This document shows, one piece after another, positions 41,564 through 50,875 of a DNA stretch of 64,000 nt. How positions within the stretch are numbered: the stretch's first letter is position 1; each line of letters opens with the position of its first letter. The notes below the pieces were generated by a model. That model searched no databases and was not told where the DNA came from. It was given only the letters and a program-made list of their open reading frames with translations. The translations under genes and the position numbers were made by a program. Source of the stretch: Jaminaea rosea (Eukaryota > Basidiomycota > Exobasidiomycetes > Microstromatales); NCBI RefSeq assembly GCF_003144245.1, contig NW_020289982.1, positions 1 to 64,000 on the forward strand, in the 5' to 3' direction.

Positions 41564-43549
41564 ATGGCCTCAACATCGACATCGGCATCGACGTCAACAA
41601 TGACCGCCCCTTCATCCACCAACACACAGCCAACACGCAAACGCCGACGCCTCTCACCCTCCCCTCCTGCCACCCTCTCAACCATCTCCCTCCCTCACCC
41701 GCTCAACATCAAACCAGCAGGAAACGCCCTCTTCACCTCTTCCCCCTCGAATCGCTCCTCCACCCTCGGCTGTCTCCTTTCCCGCCTTCCCGACGACCTC
41801 ATAATCGACATAACCTCTCGCCTTACCCCACGAGACCTCGCGCGGCTATCCTCCGTCTCGAGTGGGTGTAGAGCATTTGCCAACCACGAGTCGCTTTGGC
41901 GCACCCTTTGTCTCGATGGAGTGTGTCCGCAGGGTCAGATTGAGGCATGGTACGGTAGCTGGAAACAGACGACGGGCGCACATCTGACTGGGAAGGCTGT
42001 CCCTCCTCTAGCTGCGGTGAGACCCGCTCAGCCCTTCTATTCCGACGTCCTTTACCTGCCCCATCGCCTCTCCTTTACTCTCATCGGGCACGGCGAGAGG
42101 AAGGGGGAGAGACGCGCAGCCAAAGTTCATCAGGTAGAGCGCATCTCGGCCAATACGACGACGCACGATTTCCACACCCGCTACGCAGCGCTGCATCGTC
42201 CCTGCATCGTCGAGACGCCCACCGATGGGAACAGCAGTATCCCCGGGCTCGGCATGACCATTCAAGGATTGAAGGAGCGCTATGGTCAGACATACATTCG
42301 AGCAGAGGCGGTACGCGCTCGTGTTGAGACGTACGCGGATTATGCGGCTTGTTGTACGAGGCAGCAGGAAGAGATTCGGCGCGCTATGCGGGCTGAAGAT
42401 CAAGATCAAGAAGAAGAGTACGAACACGCTGCTTCAACGTCCGCCGCGCACCCGCCGTGGTATGACCCGCAAACTATCCCAGACGAATCCCCCTACTACC
42501 TCTTCGACTCAACCATCCCCACCCAACTCCACACAGACGGACTATGGACCGTACCACCGCAGCTAGCTTCATGCCCCTCGTCGGCCTACCCTGCTGCGCC
42601 TACTCCCTCGCCATCCTCGCCATCCTCTTCCTCCTCCAGCGCCACCGCCGCAGCGCAGCGGAACGCGGACCTCTTCTCCCTCCTCTCGACGCGCCGCCCA
42701 GACTATCGATGGCTCATCGCAGGCCCGGCACGCAGCGGCAGTGGATGGCACAAGGACCCCAACTACACGAGTGCGTGGAACACTCCTCTTTCAGGATCGA
42801 AGCGATGGCTCCTTCTCCCTCCTCACGTCACCCCGCCGGGCGTCTATGTCAGCGAGGACGGAGCAGAGGTGACCGCCCCGCTTTCCTTGGTCGAGTGGTT
42901 TGCCGACTTTTATGACGAGACGCTGAGCCGGCATGGGAGGGGTAAGGGGGGAGATGGGCAGTTATTGGAGGGGGTGTGCGAAGCAGGGGAGACGGTGTAC
43001 GTCCCCTCAGGATGGTGGCACCTCGTCGTTAACCTCGAGTCGGGTGTGGCCCTCACGCAGAACTTCCTGAGTCTCGCTGAGCTGCCGGACGTGTTGGAGT
43101 TCATGAAGAACCGGCCGGAGCAGATCAGTGGTTTCAAGACTGGCGTTGAGGGGGCCCAAGGGGAGGATGAGGACGATGATGCGTTGAGTGATGAGGGCAA
43201 AGCCAAGATTTATGGCGAATTTGTAGCGGCGCTGAAGGGGTATGACGGGGAGCTTGCCAGGTGGGCTTTGCAGGGGGCTGAGAGATTGGAGCAGCAGAGG
43301 GGTCAAGTCAGGAAGGCCGATGCAGCTGCCGCGATAGGGGCAGGCGCGGGGACGGGGGCGGTCTTGCCGGGCAAGCATGCGAATGGAGGGGATGCTGCAA
43401 AGCCTTCGTGGTGGCAGAGGCTCAAGTCAGGCGGTGATGAGGGCCAAGCCAAAACGGAGGCGCACCTAACCACTGCTGGCGAGGGTTTCTCGCTTGGCGG
43501 ACTCTTGGGCGAAGGAGACGGCGAAGAGTTGGAGGACGTGCCGTGGTGA
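41564..43549 (+). CDS. F-box plus JmjC-domain protein (JMJD6-like)
   Basis: Single exon, 661 residues. A Ser/Thr-rich N-terminus with a basic RKRRR patch leads to an F-box (about 65-110: LSRLPDDLIIDITSRLTPRD, ESLWRTLC). The JmjC cupin follows. Its iron ligands are visible as HxD in SGWHKDPNYTSAWN (near residue 395) and the distal His in VPSGWWHLVVN (near 484). Flanking motifs YLFDSTIP, SGSKRWLLLPP and TQNFLSLAELPDV fit the JMJD6 group of 2-oxoglutarate-dependent hydroxylases. An F-box/JmjC fusion suggests coupling to SCF ubiquitin ligase, but substrates are unknown. The C-terminal 130 residues are low complexity. Confidence 0.92.
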   Translation: MASTSTSASTSTMTAPSSTNTQPTRKRRRLSPSPPATLSTISLPHPLNIKPAGNALFTSSPSNRSSTLGCLLSRLPDDLIIDITSRLTPRDLARLSSVSSGCRAFANHESLWRTLCLDGVCPQGQIEAWYGSWKQTTGAHLTGKAVPPLAAVRPAQPFYSDVLYLPHRLSFTLIGHGERKGERRAAKVHQVERISANTTTHDFHTRYAALHRPCIVETPTDGNSSIPGLGMTIQGLKERYGQTYIRAEAVRARVETYADYAACCTRQQEEIRRAMRAEDQDQEEEYEHAASTSAAHPPWYDPQTIPDESPYYLFDSTIPTQLHTDGLWTVPPQLASCPSSAYPAAPTPSPSSPSSSSSSATAAAQRNADLFSLLSTRRPDYRWLIAGPARSGSGWHKDPNYTSAWNTPLSGSKRWLLLPPHVTPPGVYVSEDGAEVTAPLSLVEWFADFYDETLSRHGRGKGGDGQLLEGVCEAGETVYVPSGWWHLVVNLESGVALTQNFLSLAELPDVLEFMKNRPEQISGFKTGVEGAQGEDEDDDALSDEGKAKIYGEFVAALKGYDGELARWALQGAERLEQQRGQVRKADAAAAIGAGAGTGAVLPGKHANGGDAAKPSWWQRLKSGGDEGQAKTEAHLTTAGEGFSLGGLLGEGDGEELEDVPW

Positions 43550-43566
43550 ACTACCAACTTCGTCCT

Positions 43567-44412
43567 TTACTCCCTCTTCTCGTGTGCATTTCCTGCCCGT
43601 GTATCGAGGATGTCGCTGATCGCCGCATCGAGGCGTCTTGCCAGTGCTGGGCCGGCCAATAGTACCAAGACGAGAAGGAGAGGAACAAAGAGCGGGGAGC
43701 CCACCGTGAGGCTGTATGGCGCTACGCCGGCTAGGAGCGGGTCGAGGCTGAGGTGGATGGGCGTCGGTGCTGCTGCGCTCTCCTTGGGTTGCTGAGATGT
43801 GAGCGGACCGAGGTAGAAGCGCTCGACCAAGTTGGTGAGCCATGAGCTGGGCGGTACATATGTCCCGCGTGGTGGGATCGAGACGGCCTTGCCCCGGCTG
43901 GCCTTGACGTGGAGATAGGCGGTAACGCATGGCTTGACGTAGGAGGATGATGATGATGAAGATGGAGGCTGATCAGACGCTTCGATGTCTACTTCGCCTG
44001 CACGTAGCATCTCCTCTGCAGTACGAATGGTCATCTCGAGGTCGAGCGGGTGGTTAGCCGGAGAGCTTGCACGAAGAGCGTACCGACTCGTTGAGTCGCG
44101 TACAGAGCGAGTCAGAGCAGCGAGTATTCCCTCTTCTCTGGCATGACCGTCATTCTCAAATCGCACCTTGAGCCAGTACTCGGCCTCCTCAGGCTGAGGT
44201 GGAGGCCAGAGGGTGAAGAGGCTCGGTCGCGTGGAGGTGGTGAGAAGGGGCCACGAGCGCGAGAGATGGTCTGCTGCTTCTTCCGCGACAGGGTTGTATT
44301 GTGAGCAGAGTGGCCTAGTGAATTGGACAATGTGAGTATTTGCGCTGACCAAGGATGCAACAAGAGCCAAGTTCAACGTCAGCGGAGCCAACAGCCATGT
44401 CTTGAGCCTCAT
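43567..44412 (-). CDS. type I membrane protein, possibly EMC10-like
   Basis: Single exon of 281 residues. An N-terminal signal peptide (MRLKTWLLAPLTLNLALVAS) and a C-terminal hydrophobic segment (PLFVPLLLVLVLLAGPAL, about residues 238-257) followed by a short basic tail suggest a luminal domain anchored in the ER. The core has alternating beta-like segments, EEAEYWLKVRFEN, RYALRAS and SYVKPCVTAYLHV. Order of parts and the SYVKPC segment loosely resemble EMC10 of the ER membrane protein complex, but I cannot confirm this by eye. Its stop lies 17 bases from the stop of the opposite-strand JmjC gene, and its start is 155 bases from that of LAS1. Confidence 0.75.
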   Translation of the reverse strand: MRLKTWLLAPLTLNLALVASLVSANTHIVQFTRPLCSQYNPVAEEAADHLSRSWPLLTTSTRPSLFTLWPPPQPEEAEYWLKVRFENDGHAREEGILAALTRSVRDSTSRYALRASSPANHPLDLEMTIRTAEEMLRAGEVDIEASDQPPSSSSSSSYVKPCVTAYLHVKASRGKAVSIPPRGTYVPPSSWLTNLVERFYLGPLTSQQPKESAAAPTPIHLSLDPLLAGVAPYSLTVGSPLFVPLLLVLVLLAGPALARRLDAAISDILDTRAGNAHEKRE

Positions 44413-44567
44413 CCTTGATCTTGCGGCATTGGGTTGAGTCGGGAAAGAGGCGTGGGAGAGCAGCGAGGGCGGACTGGCATCGATGTTGAGCTCCTGATTT
44501 TGGTTTCTCCAGTTCCGTGTGTCCCTTTTGACTTTCCTTCCTTCTCTTGGCCCAACTACAACGTCCA

Positions 44568-46464
44568 ATGCGTCTCCCAAAGCGGAGCGTCTTCCACCGT
44601 CCTCATGAGGAGATCAGCCATCTCTACACTCTTTTCTACCCAAACTCACTGCATGCTGCTCAGGCGGACGCAGCTAGGCGTCGCGGCGTGGACCTGGTGC
44701 ATCGCGTCTACCTCTCTCGCTCCTCCTCTCCCTGCCCCGTAGCCATCGAATGCACCGCGGCACTGGTCGATGCTCTCCTCCTTGATGCGGCGCTCAGCCC
44801 TAGTATAGGCGGCGCAAGTGGCTCAGCAGTACGGTCAGCACTGTCCCTCTCCCTCATTCGACTGGTCAACTCCCTCGCCGACTCTCTCCAGCAAGGCGTG
44901 TACGCAAAGAGCATCGCAGCGATTGCTGAGCGTCAGCTCGGTCTGCCGCAGTCATTCGTTGAATTCAGGCATAGGGCTACACATGAGGATCTGCCTAGCT
45001 TGACGGTGTGTAGGGAGGCTGCCATTGCCGTGAGTGAGAGCTGCATGTTTGCTGCCAGGAGGACCTCGCTGATCGCTTTCTGTCCTGTCGCAGGCCGTTT
45101 CTTGGCTTCAAATCAACTATTGGATCCCAACGCTTCAAGCGCTCGATTTGCAATCGCAAGGTCACGCAGGATGTGATCTCCAGCAGCGCGCTCGACACGA
45201 CAGCGAGCGGCCGCCCATCGCCTCTACATCGAGCGTCGTCGACTTAGCCTCTCAGCGCGCTTCCGCCTCTGCCTCCCTGGAAGCCATCCTCAACTCGTAT
45301 CGCCGCCTGGCGAAAGCAATTGCGCGCGATCAGTCGCTGCGTAAGAGGAATCGTGCCAGTCTGCAGGACATTTTCAGGGAGCTAGATGCGTGGAGGCAGA
45401 GGACCGATGCCCTCCTGCCCCGACTTGAGGATCCTGACGAGGACGACAGCGGCGAAGAGGACGAAGGCGACGACGAAGATGAAGAACAGGCAGGTAGGCG
45501 TTGGTCTTCCGATGCAGCAGGCAACGAGCAGATCAACGGTGCACAGCTCAGCGCAGCAGACGGGCTCCTCCTCACCTCTCTCCTGAAGCCAGGCGTAGGC
45601 ATAGTCCCCTTGGCCAAGAGCAAGCGGCCTAAACGCAACCTCGCCCTCTCAGAGGACATAAAGCAGACGTGGGAGTACCTGTTCGAAGCGCAACCAAAAC
45701 TGCGAGGCCAACTCGTAGAGCATATCGTCAAGGCCCTCACTGACGGAGCAGATGCAGCTGAGGAGGACGAAGAGGAGCCGCCGCTCTTGTCAAGGGACGC
45801 ATCCTACGCTCGTACACTACAAGCCTGGCTTCTCCACCTCATCGACGCCGATGGCGAGGAAGACGTGGTTCGCCGACTCATGGCATCTCTCCTCGCTGGT
45901 CGGTCCAATGCACCAGCAAAGAAATCCGCCTCATCCACCCTCCCAGCCATACTCGCCCTCCTCTCCCGCCGTAAAGAGCGAGGAGAGAATACGGCCCAGC
46001 TGGAGAATCTCGTTGCTCTTGTACAGCGAAGGGAGCAGGATGAGACTGCTGCGGTGCAGGCGGAGGAGGAGCCGTTGCTCAAGGGGTTTGAGGACATGGG
46101 TGGGAGCGCTGCAGCGCAAGCCGTAGGTGCGCTACAGGTTGACGATGAGGTGGGCAAAGAGTCGCAGGATCTTGACACGCTCTTGACCTTGATGGAGCAG
46201 CGGCGGCTTGCTGCCTTTGCACCGCCTCAGCCACCGCCTCCGCGGCAGGAAGGTGGACCAGAGGTGGATATGCAAGTAGATGACAGTGATTCAGAGGACG
46301 ACGATGGAGCTGAGGGCATTGCACACGCTTCACCACCTGCCCTGCCCCCTGGCTGGTCACTGCCCAGCAAAGACGAGTGGCAGCCTACGCCCATCGGCTG
46401 TTTAGCTGGCCAGGTACCGGACTTCTTTCGCCTCACCACTCAAGCCAACAGATTGCAGGCTTGA
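44568..46464 (+). CDS. LAS1: Las1 pre-rRNA endoribonuclease
   Basis: Exons 44568-45029 and 45094-46464 give 610 residues. Las1 with its partner Grc3 cleaves within ITS2 during 60S ribosome maturation in the nucleus. The HEPN nuclease domain is N-terminal, with the catalytic RHxxTH seen as FRHRATHEDLPSL (about residues 133-146), followed across the intron by AVSWLQINYWIP. The rest is poorly conserved, with an acidic stretch (DPDEDDSGEEDEGDDEDEE), a helical segment (LSEDIKQTWEYLF) and a terminal GWSLPSKDEWQPTPIGCLAG typical of Las1 C-termini. The 64-nt intron is among the shortest in the window. Confidence 0.95.
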
Positions 46465-46515
46465 CATTGATACCACATCGATCCAGCAATGATGATACAG
46501 TTCCGCCACCTCGTC

Positions 46516-48408
46516 TCAGTAGCTCATGGACCTCTCAATCACTCGCGTCAAATGCTGCGCACCATCGCTCCCATGCACATCTCCAATACCCGGCGCCAAA
46601 TCCAACACCCTACGCTGCGGGATGGTCCCCTTGACCAAATCAGGCACATCGTCCTTCTTGTACCCAATAGCCCCCAACCCCCTCGGGATCCCCAGTGTCT
46701 TTCCCAAAAATTCGGCAATACGATCGTACACCAGTTTCCCCACCTCCTCATCCGGCAAACGGGCAATGGCCGCATCCTCCGAGGAAGGGCCCTCTTCGCC
46801 TCCAGCGGCAAAGACTTGCGCTATGGCTCGATGTCGGGAGGGGGCGGAGGGAGCCGTGAATTCGAAGACGGCAGGACCGGTTAGGGCGACGGATATGCCA
46901 TGGGGAACGATGGGATGGTCGACTTGGTAGCCTGCGTGCTTGTATTTGGCCAGGCGATAGTTGAGCCCGGAGACGGCGTAGCTGATCCCGTGGCAGAGGT
47001 GGACGCCCTGTGCGCACGAAGGAGAGGCAAGTCACGTCAAATCAGCGTGCGCTCAGCTTGAGGTCAGGTCACGTCAAGCCATCATGAGCCGTTGGCTTGC
47101 TCACCGCATTACCGAAGCCGATACCGGCAAAAGTAGCAGCCAGGAGCATCTGGCCCCTCGCCTCGGTATCCGTCGGGTCTCGCGCTACCCTAGGCAGATA
47201 CTTGACCGTCTGCTTCAACGCCCAGAGACTAAAGACGTCGGAAATAGGATTCGACCCCTGGTAGGCCGGTCGCTGCAGCGGGTTTGCCGGGCGAGGCGTG
47301 CGCTCCGTAAAAGGGATGGCGGTGTACGACTCGAGGGAATGGAAGAGGACGTCCAGCCCGGAGCTGACATGTACCGATACAGGGCACGTCTCCGTATTGA
47401 GTGGATCGACAATCCCCAACAAAGGGCGAAGGGCGCGCGATGCGATGCCCGTCTTGGACTGCGTGGGCGTGTGGTCGAAAATGGCCGTCCCCGTCGTCTC
47501 ACTCCCCGTCCCCGCTGTGGTGGGCACGGCGATGAGGGGCATCAGTTGGCGGCCGATGGGCGTCCCCTTGCCGATGGGCGCGTTGACAAAGTCGAGGAGC
47601 TCAGCGTCCCTATAGCACGTGAATAGGTTCGCAACCTTAGCCGTATCCATCACCGAGCCACCGCCTACGGCAAGAAACCCGTCGAAGTTGTTCTGGCGGC
47701 TGAAGGTGATGGCCTCTGCCCAACTCTTGTCGTTGGGTTCCACGCGCGTTCGGTCGAAGACCTCGTAGTCGACGCCCGCTAGCTCTAGGGCGGCAATGCT
47801 CTGCTTCATCGGGGTGAGGTTGCGCACTGTAGAGTCGGTGAAGACGCCGATCTTCTTGGAACCTAGGTTGGCAAAGTCCCTGCGCAGAGCGTAGGAAAGG
47901 GAAGTGGGTCAGCTCTGGATGCTGCCGTGCCTTTCCGTAGCAGCTGGGCCTATGCCCTCCTCACATTACTGTCGCGTGAGCAAAGTACTTCAGTCAGCCA
48001 CTAGCCTCCTCTCTTTGTATTTCGCCCCCTCACTCCTACTCACCAACCTCCCTAGTCACTCCCTCGCCAAATCGCACATTACTCGCAGCGAGCTCAAATG
48101 CATACTCCTTAGCAACGGCCTCATCGACAGGGGTGGCGTAGCTCCTTCCCCCCTGAGCATTGTGTTTGCCGATCATCTGGAGGCCCGCCTTTGCCAGGTG
48201 AGCTCCACTTCCCCTCGCGATGGACTGGCACGAGTGACAGGGACAACCTCCCCCGTGCGAGAGGCGCATCAGGTTGACTGAAGAGGGAAGGCGTGTCGTG
48301 CGGGGTAGGTACGGTGAATCAGCGTTGGGCCTGCTGTATCGAGGTTCCGCATTACACGAACCCTCACTCACAGATGGACTTGCGCGACGCGGCTGACCTG
48401 GTAGCCAT
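46516..48408 (-). CDS. hydroxyacid-oxoacid transhydrogenase (iron-type ADH), mitochondrial
   Basis: Exons 48408-48372, 48277-48044, 47968-47965, 47879-47105 and 47007-46516 give 513 residues. The N-terminus (MATRSAASRKSI) is basic and suits mitochondrial import. MRLSHGGGCPCH precedes the catalytic domain, which has YAFELAASNVRFG, GGGSVMDTAK, PTTAGTGSETTGTAIFD and the iron-site residues in SSGLDVLFHSLESYT, CHGISY and HPIVPHGISVAL. It matches ADHFE1, which oxidises 4-hydroxybutyrate while reducing 2-oxoglutarate. Exons two and four do not join in frame directly; a 4-nt micro-exon with good splice signals on both sides restores the frame and yields REVVMDFANLG against the family's REVGMD. Confidence 0.9.
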
Positions 48409-48812
48409 TTTGAAGGTGAAGTCGTGGTGGGAGGGGGGACAATTGATGATGAGGACAAGAAGAGAGGCAGGCACGCGGACACAACCAGCTTCAGGGCTGC
48501 GTGGGGAAGTCAAGTCAAGTCAAGTCAGGCAGGCCCGGCAATATCGGCAAGCGGCTCGCGAGAGCAAAGTGCGGGGAAGCTCGACTCGACTCGACTCAGA
48601 TGCCGGGTGACGCCACTCGAGACGCATCGACTCGACTCTGCGGGGCCCACGCGACATCATCGTCGATGCCGAGTGAGAAGAAAGCACACGACATCGAGTA
48701 TTCGCTCTTAAACGCGCCTACCCTGCTGACCCGACTTCAATGCGACCCATCGGACACAATCAGCGACCCGTCAGACGACTGTCTGCATGACAGGCCTTTC
48801 GAAGGCAGATGC
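48409..48812. other. intergenic region between HOT gene and Ima1-like gene
   Basis: 404 bases: promoter of the transhydrogenase and 3' region of the Ima1-like gene. It contains a GTCAA-type repeat at 48511-48527 and CTCGA-type runs near 48582-48597 and 48628-48636. No gene seen. Confidence 0.6.
48582..48597. repeat. short CTCGA/TCGAC repeat, three copies
   Basis: CTCGA repeated three times in the promoter side of the transhydrogenase gene; a shorter run of the same motif lies 30 bases further on. Same motif as at 30941 and 34739. Confidence 0.75.
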
Positions 48813-50624
48813 TTATTGTCTCACTGGTATCCAAGCCTCATACACCCCTCTCCAGTCGAATCTCCAATGCAACGCAGTGATCCACCTCCCCACCGCAACG
48901 ACAAGGAGAGCAGCGGCCGCTCCCACAGCGATGTGGAGCAATGTTGCAAGCTTGACCGTCCTCGCGCCGTCCCCTTGACCTATCAATGAAGTCGAACTTC
49001 CTCTCCTCCCCGTCCCGATCCCGTCGCTATCAAGGCTCAGCCCGCCTTGCAAAAGCCCCTCGAGGCCAGTCAGCTGTTCAGGCGCATAGAAGCGTTGCGG
49101 ACCCAGGCTCGGTGCGACTCGATTTCTCGCAGCCACTCCTGCTCTCTCATCGCTGTCGTCTCGATCTGGGCTCGGCTGCCAATCCATCGCCTCTTCTTCC
49201 TCCTCCTCTTCTTCGCCGACCACACCAGCTGACGATAGGGGAGCGCGCTGCGGTCTCGTCGAGGTTGCTGAACCAAAGTGGGGAGAAGGAGCGGCCGCGT
49301 CGTGTTGCGGGGCGAGGAGGGAGTCCGTCTCCTTTGATATGGAGGAGAGGAAGGAGTCGTATGTCGCGGAAGATGAAGGGTCTGCGCCTGCGTCGGCCGA
49401 CAAAGAGTAAGTTGCAAGGGCACGATGATCGAGCTGTTTGACGTTGCGTGCGGTGGACGCGCTTTGATGCTGCTTGGTGAGGTGACGTGCGAGAATTGCA
49501 ATCTGGGCTGAGGCCATTACAGCGTATATTGCGCGTCCGCTTCTTCGCAGATGGGCATTGGAGGCCTCCTTGACGACATAGGGCAGGCCGTCTTGCGCGA
49601 GAGCTGCTGCGATGAGATGTACCCAGGATAGAGCGACGAGACACCGCAGCGCGCGGGCTGTTGCGATGCTCGACTTGATCATCTCCTCCTCTTCAGAGCC
49701 CACGCCAGCATCGAGAATCGGGTCGCGCTCTTCTGCTTGTTGTCGAGCGAAATCGATTCGAGGCTGGAGGACGATGTGGGTGAAGGCGAGGTGCGAGGCA
49801 ATGGAGGCCGTCAGGAGGTGAAGCGGCGGCGGCAGAGGGAGGCGGCGCGATGTAGTGATAGCAAGCACAAAGCCTGCCACAAGCCCTGCAGCAAGAACGT
49901 GCAACCAAGCCGCAGCGACGAGCCATCGAGAGACGAATGCCGCAGTCGCATCATAGCCCTGCCGGTGCCGCCTTGACCTTCCCCTTCCCATAGCCGCACT
50001 CATGGCCGGGCGCGATCTTCTTCCCTTTGCCTCATCCATGATGTCTCTCCAAATTTCTCTCCTCGCATCCTCATTCTTGGCCTTCAGCCTCGCCTCAACC
50101 GCGGGCCGACATTCGGCGCACAGGATCGGGTAGCGGGCGTCCAAACTTGCGCGTAGCTGCTCCTCTGCCCCGGCTTGGCCTTCTGTGGTGGGGTCGTGCT
50201 GTGAGAGCAGGGTGGACTGGATTTGTAAATTGGTAAGACAGCGCCTGCAGAAGAGCTTGTGAGCGTCCTTTTCGTCGCCGCGGAGGGTGGATGCGACTGA
50301 GCTGCTAAGGGCGTAACGTTTGGGTGTGGATGCCGGGCTGCCACTTGACTCGCCAGCCATCGCCGGCTGCCACGAAGCTATCCTCCTGGGCTGGGTAGCA
50401 TCAAGTACGTTGTCCGATCCGCAGAGGCAACAATGCCAAGCTGCCGGGCTGCCGTAGGAGATGGGCGTCGCAGGCTGGTTGGATGAGCTCGCCGACGTCC
50501 CATTCACCGCCTCATGCCCTGCTGAGCCCCTTGGAAGGACTAGAGAGTGATCATTGCAAAAGAAGCAGCGCAAGAGGGGGATGGAAGGGCGAGAGCGATG
50601 CGACGAGGATAGCCATGTTGGCAT
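48813..50624 (-). CDS. Ima1-type nuclear membrane protein
   Basis: Single exon, 603 residues from the ATG at 50624. The Cys-rich N-terminus fits the Ima1 N-terminal domain: RCFFCNDHSLVL, WHCCLCGSDNVLDAT, KLFCRRCLTNLQIQSTLLSQ and YPILCAECRPAV. These are zinc-binding CxxC pairs facing the nucleoplasm. About five hydrophobic segments follow (WLVAAAWLHVLAAGLVAGF, ALRCLVALSWVHLIAAALA and, at the C-terminus, HIAVGAAAALLVVAVGRWI). S. pombe Ima1 and human SAMP1/NET5 are inner nuclear membrane proteins. An earlier in-frame ATG at 50858 would run into the divergent SLD2 promoter and adds nothing conserved. Confidence 0.88.
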   Translation of the reverse strand: MPTWLSSSHRSRPSIPLLRCFFCNDHSLVLPRGSAGHEAVNGTSASSSNQPATPISYGSPAAWHCCLCGSDNVLDATQPRRIASWQPAMAGESSGSPASTPKRYALSSSVASTLRGDEKDAHKLFCRRCLTNLQIQSTLLSQHDPTTEGQAGAEEQLRASLDARYPILCAECRPAVEARLKAKNEDARREIWRDIMDEAKGRRSRPAMSAAMGRGRSRRHRQGYDATAAFVSRWLVAAAWLHVLAAGLVAGFVLAITTSRRLPLPPPLHLLTASIASHLAFTHIVLQPRIDFARQQAEERDPILDAGVGSEEEEMIKSSIATARALRCLVALSWVHLIAAALAQDGLPYVVKEASNAHLRRSGRAIYAVMASAQIAILARHLTKQHQSASTARNVKQLDHRALATYSLSADAGADPSSSATYDSFLSSISKETDSLLAPQHDAAAPSPHFGSATSTRPQRAPLSSAGVVGEEEEEEEEAMDWQPSPDRDDSDERAGVAARNRVAPSLGPQRFYAPEQLTGLEGLLQGGLSLDSDGIGTGRRGSSTSLIGQGDGARTVKLATLLHIAVGAAAALLVVAVGRWITALHWRFDWRGVYEAWIPVRQ

Positions 50625-50875
50625 GGCCGCCTCATTGCCAGGCTCGTCAGGGTGTATGCGTGCGAAGATGGCGAATAGAGAGAAGAGGGAACGGAGGAAC
50701 GGATGTCGTCCCCTCTCCGCTCTGGTCTGACTGAGTCCAAAACGCGCCACTTTTCCAACGACGCGCTCCATTCGTCTCGGGGCGCCAGTCCGCCCTCCTG
50801 TCGATTGCAACGTAACGAGGCCTCTCTCTGCTCCTCCTCCTTGCCATTCATCATCCAACCTCTCTTCGCCCAGCC

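Noticed and set aside
50625-50858. 78-residue N-terminal extension of the Ima1-type protein
   Set aside because: It would extend to within 18 bases of the SLD2 start, and the Cys-rich Ima1 domain already starts just after the later ATG at 50624.
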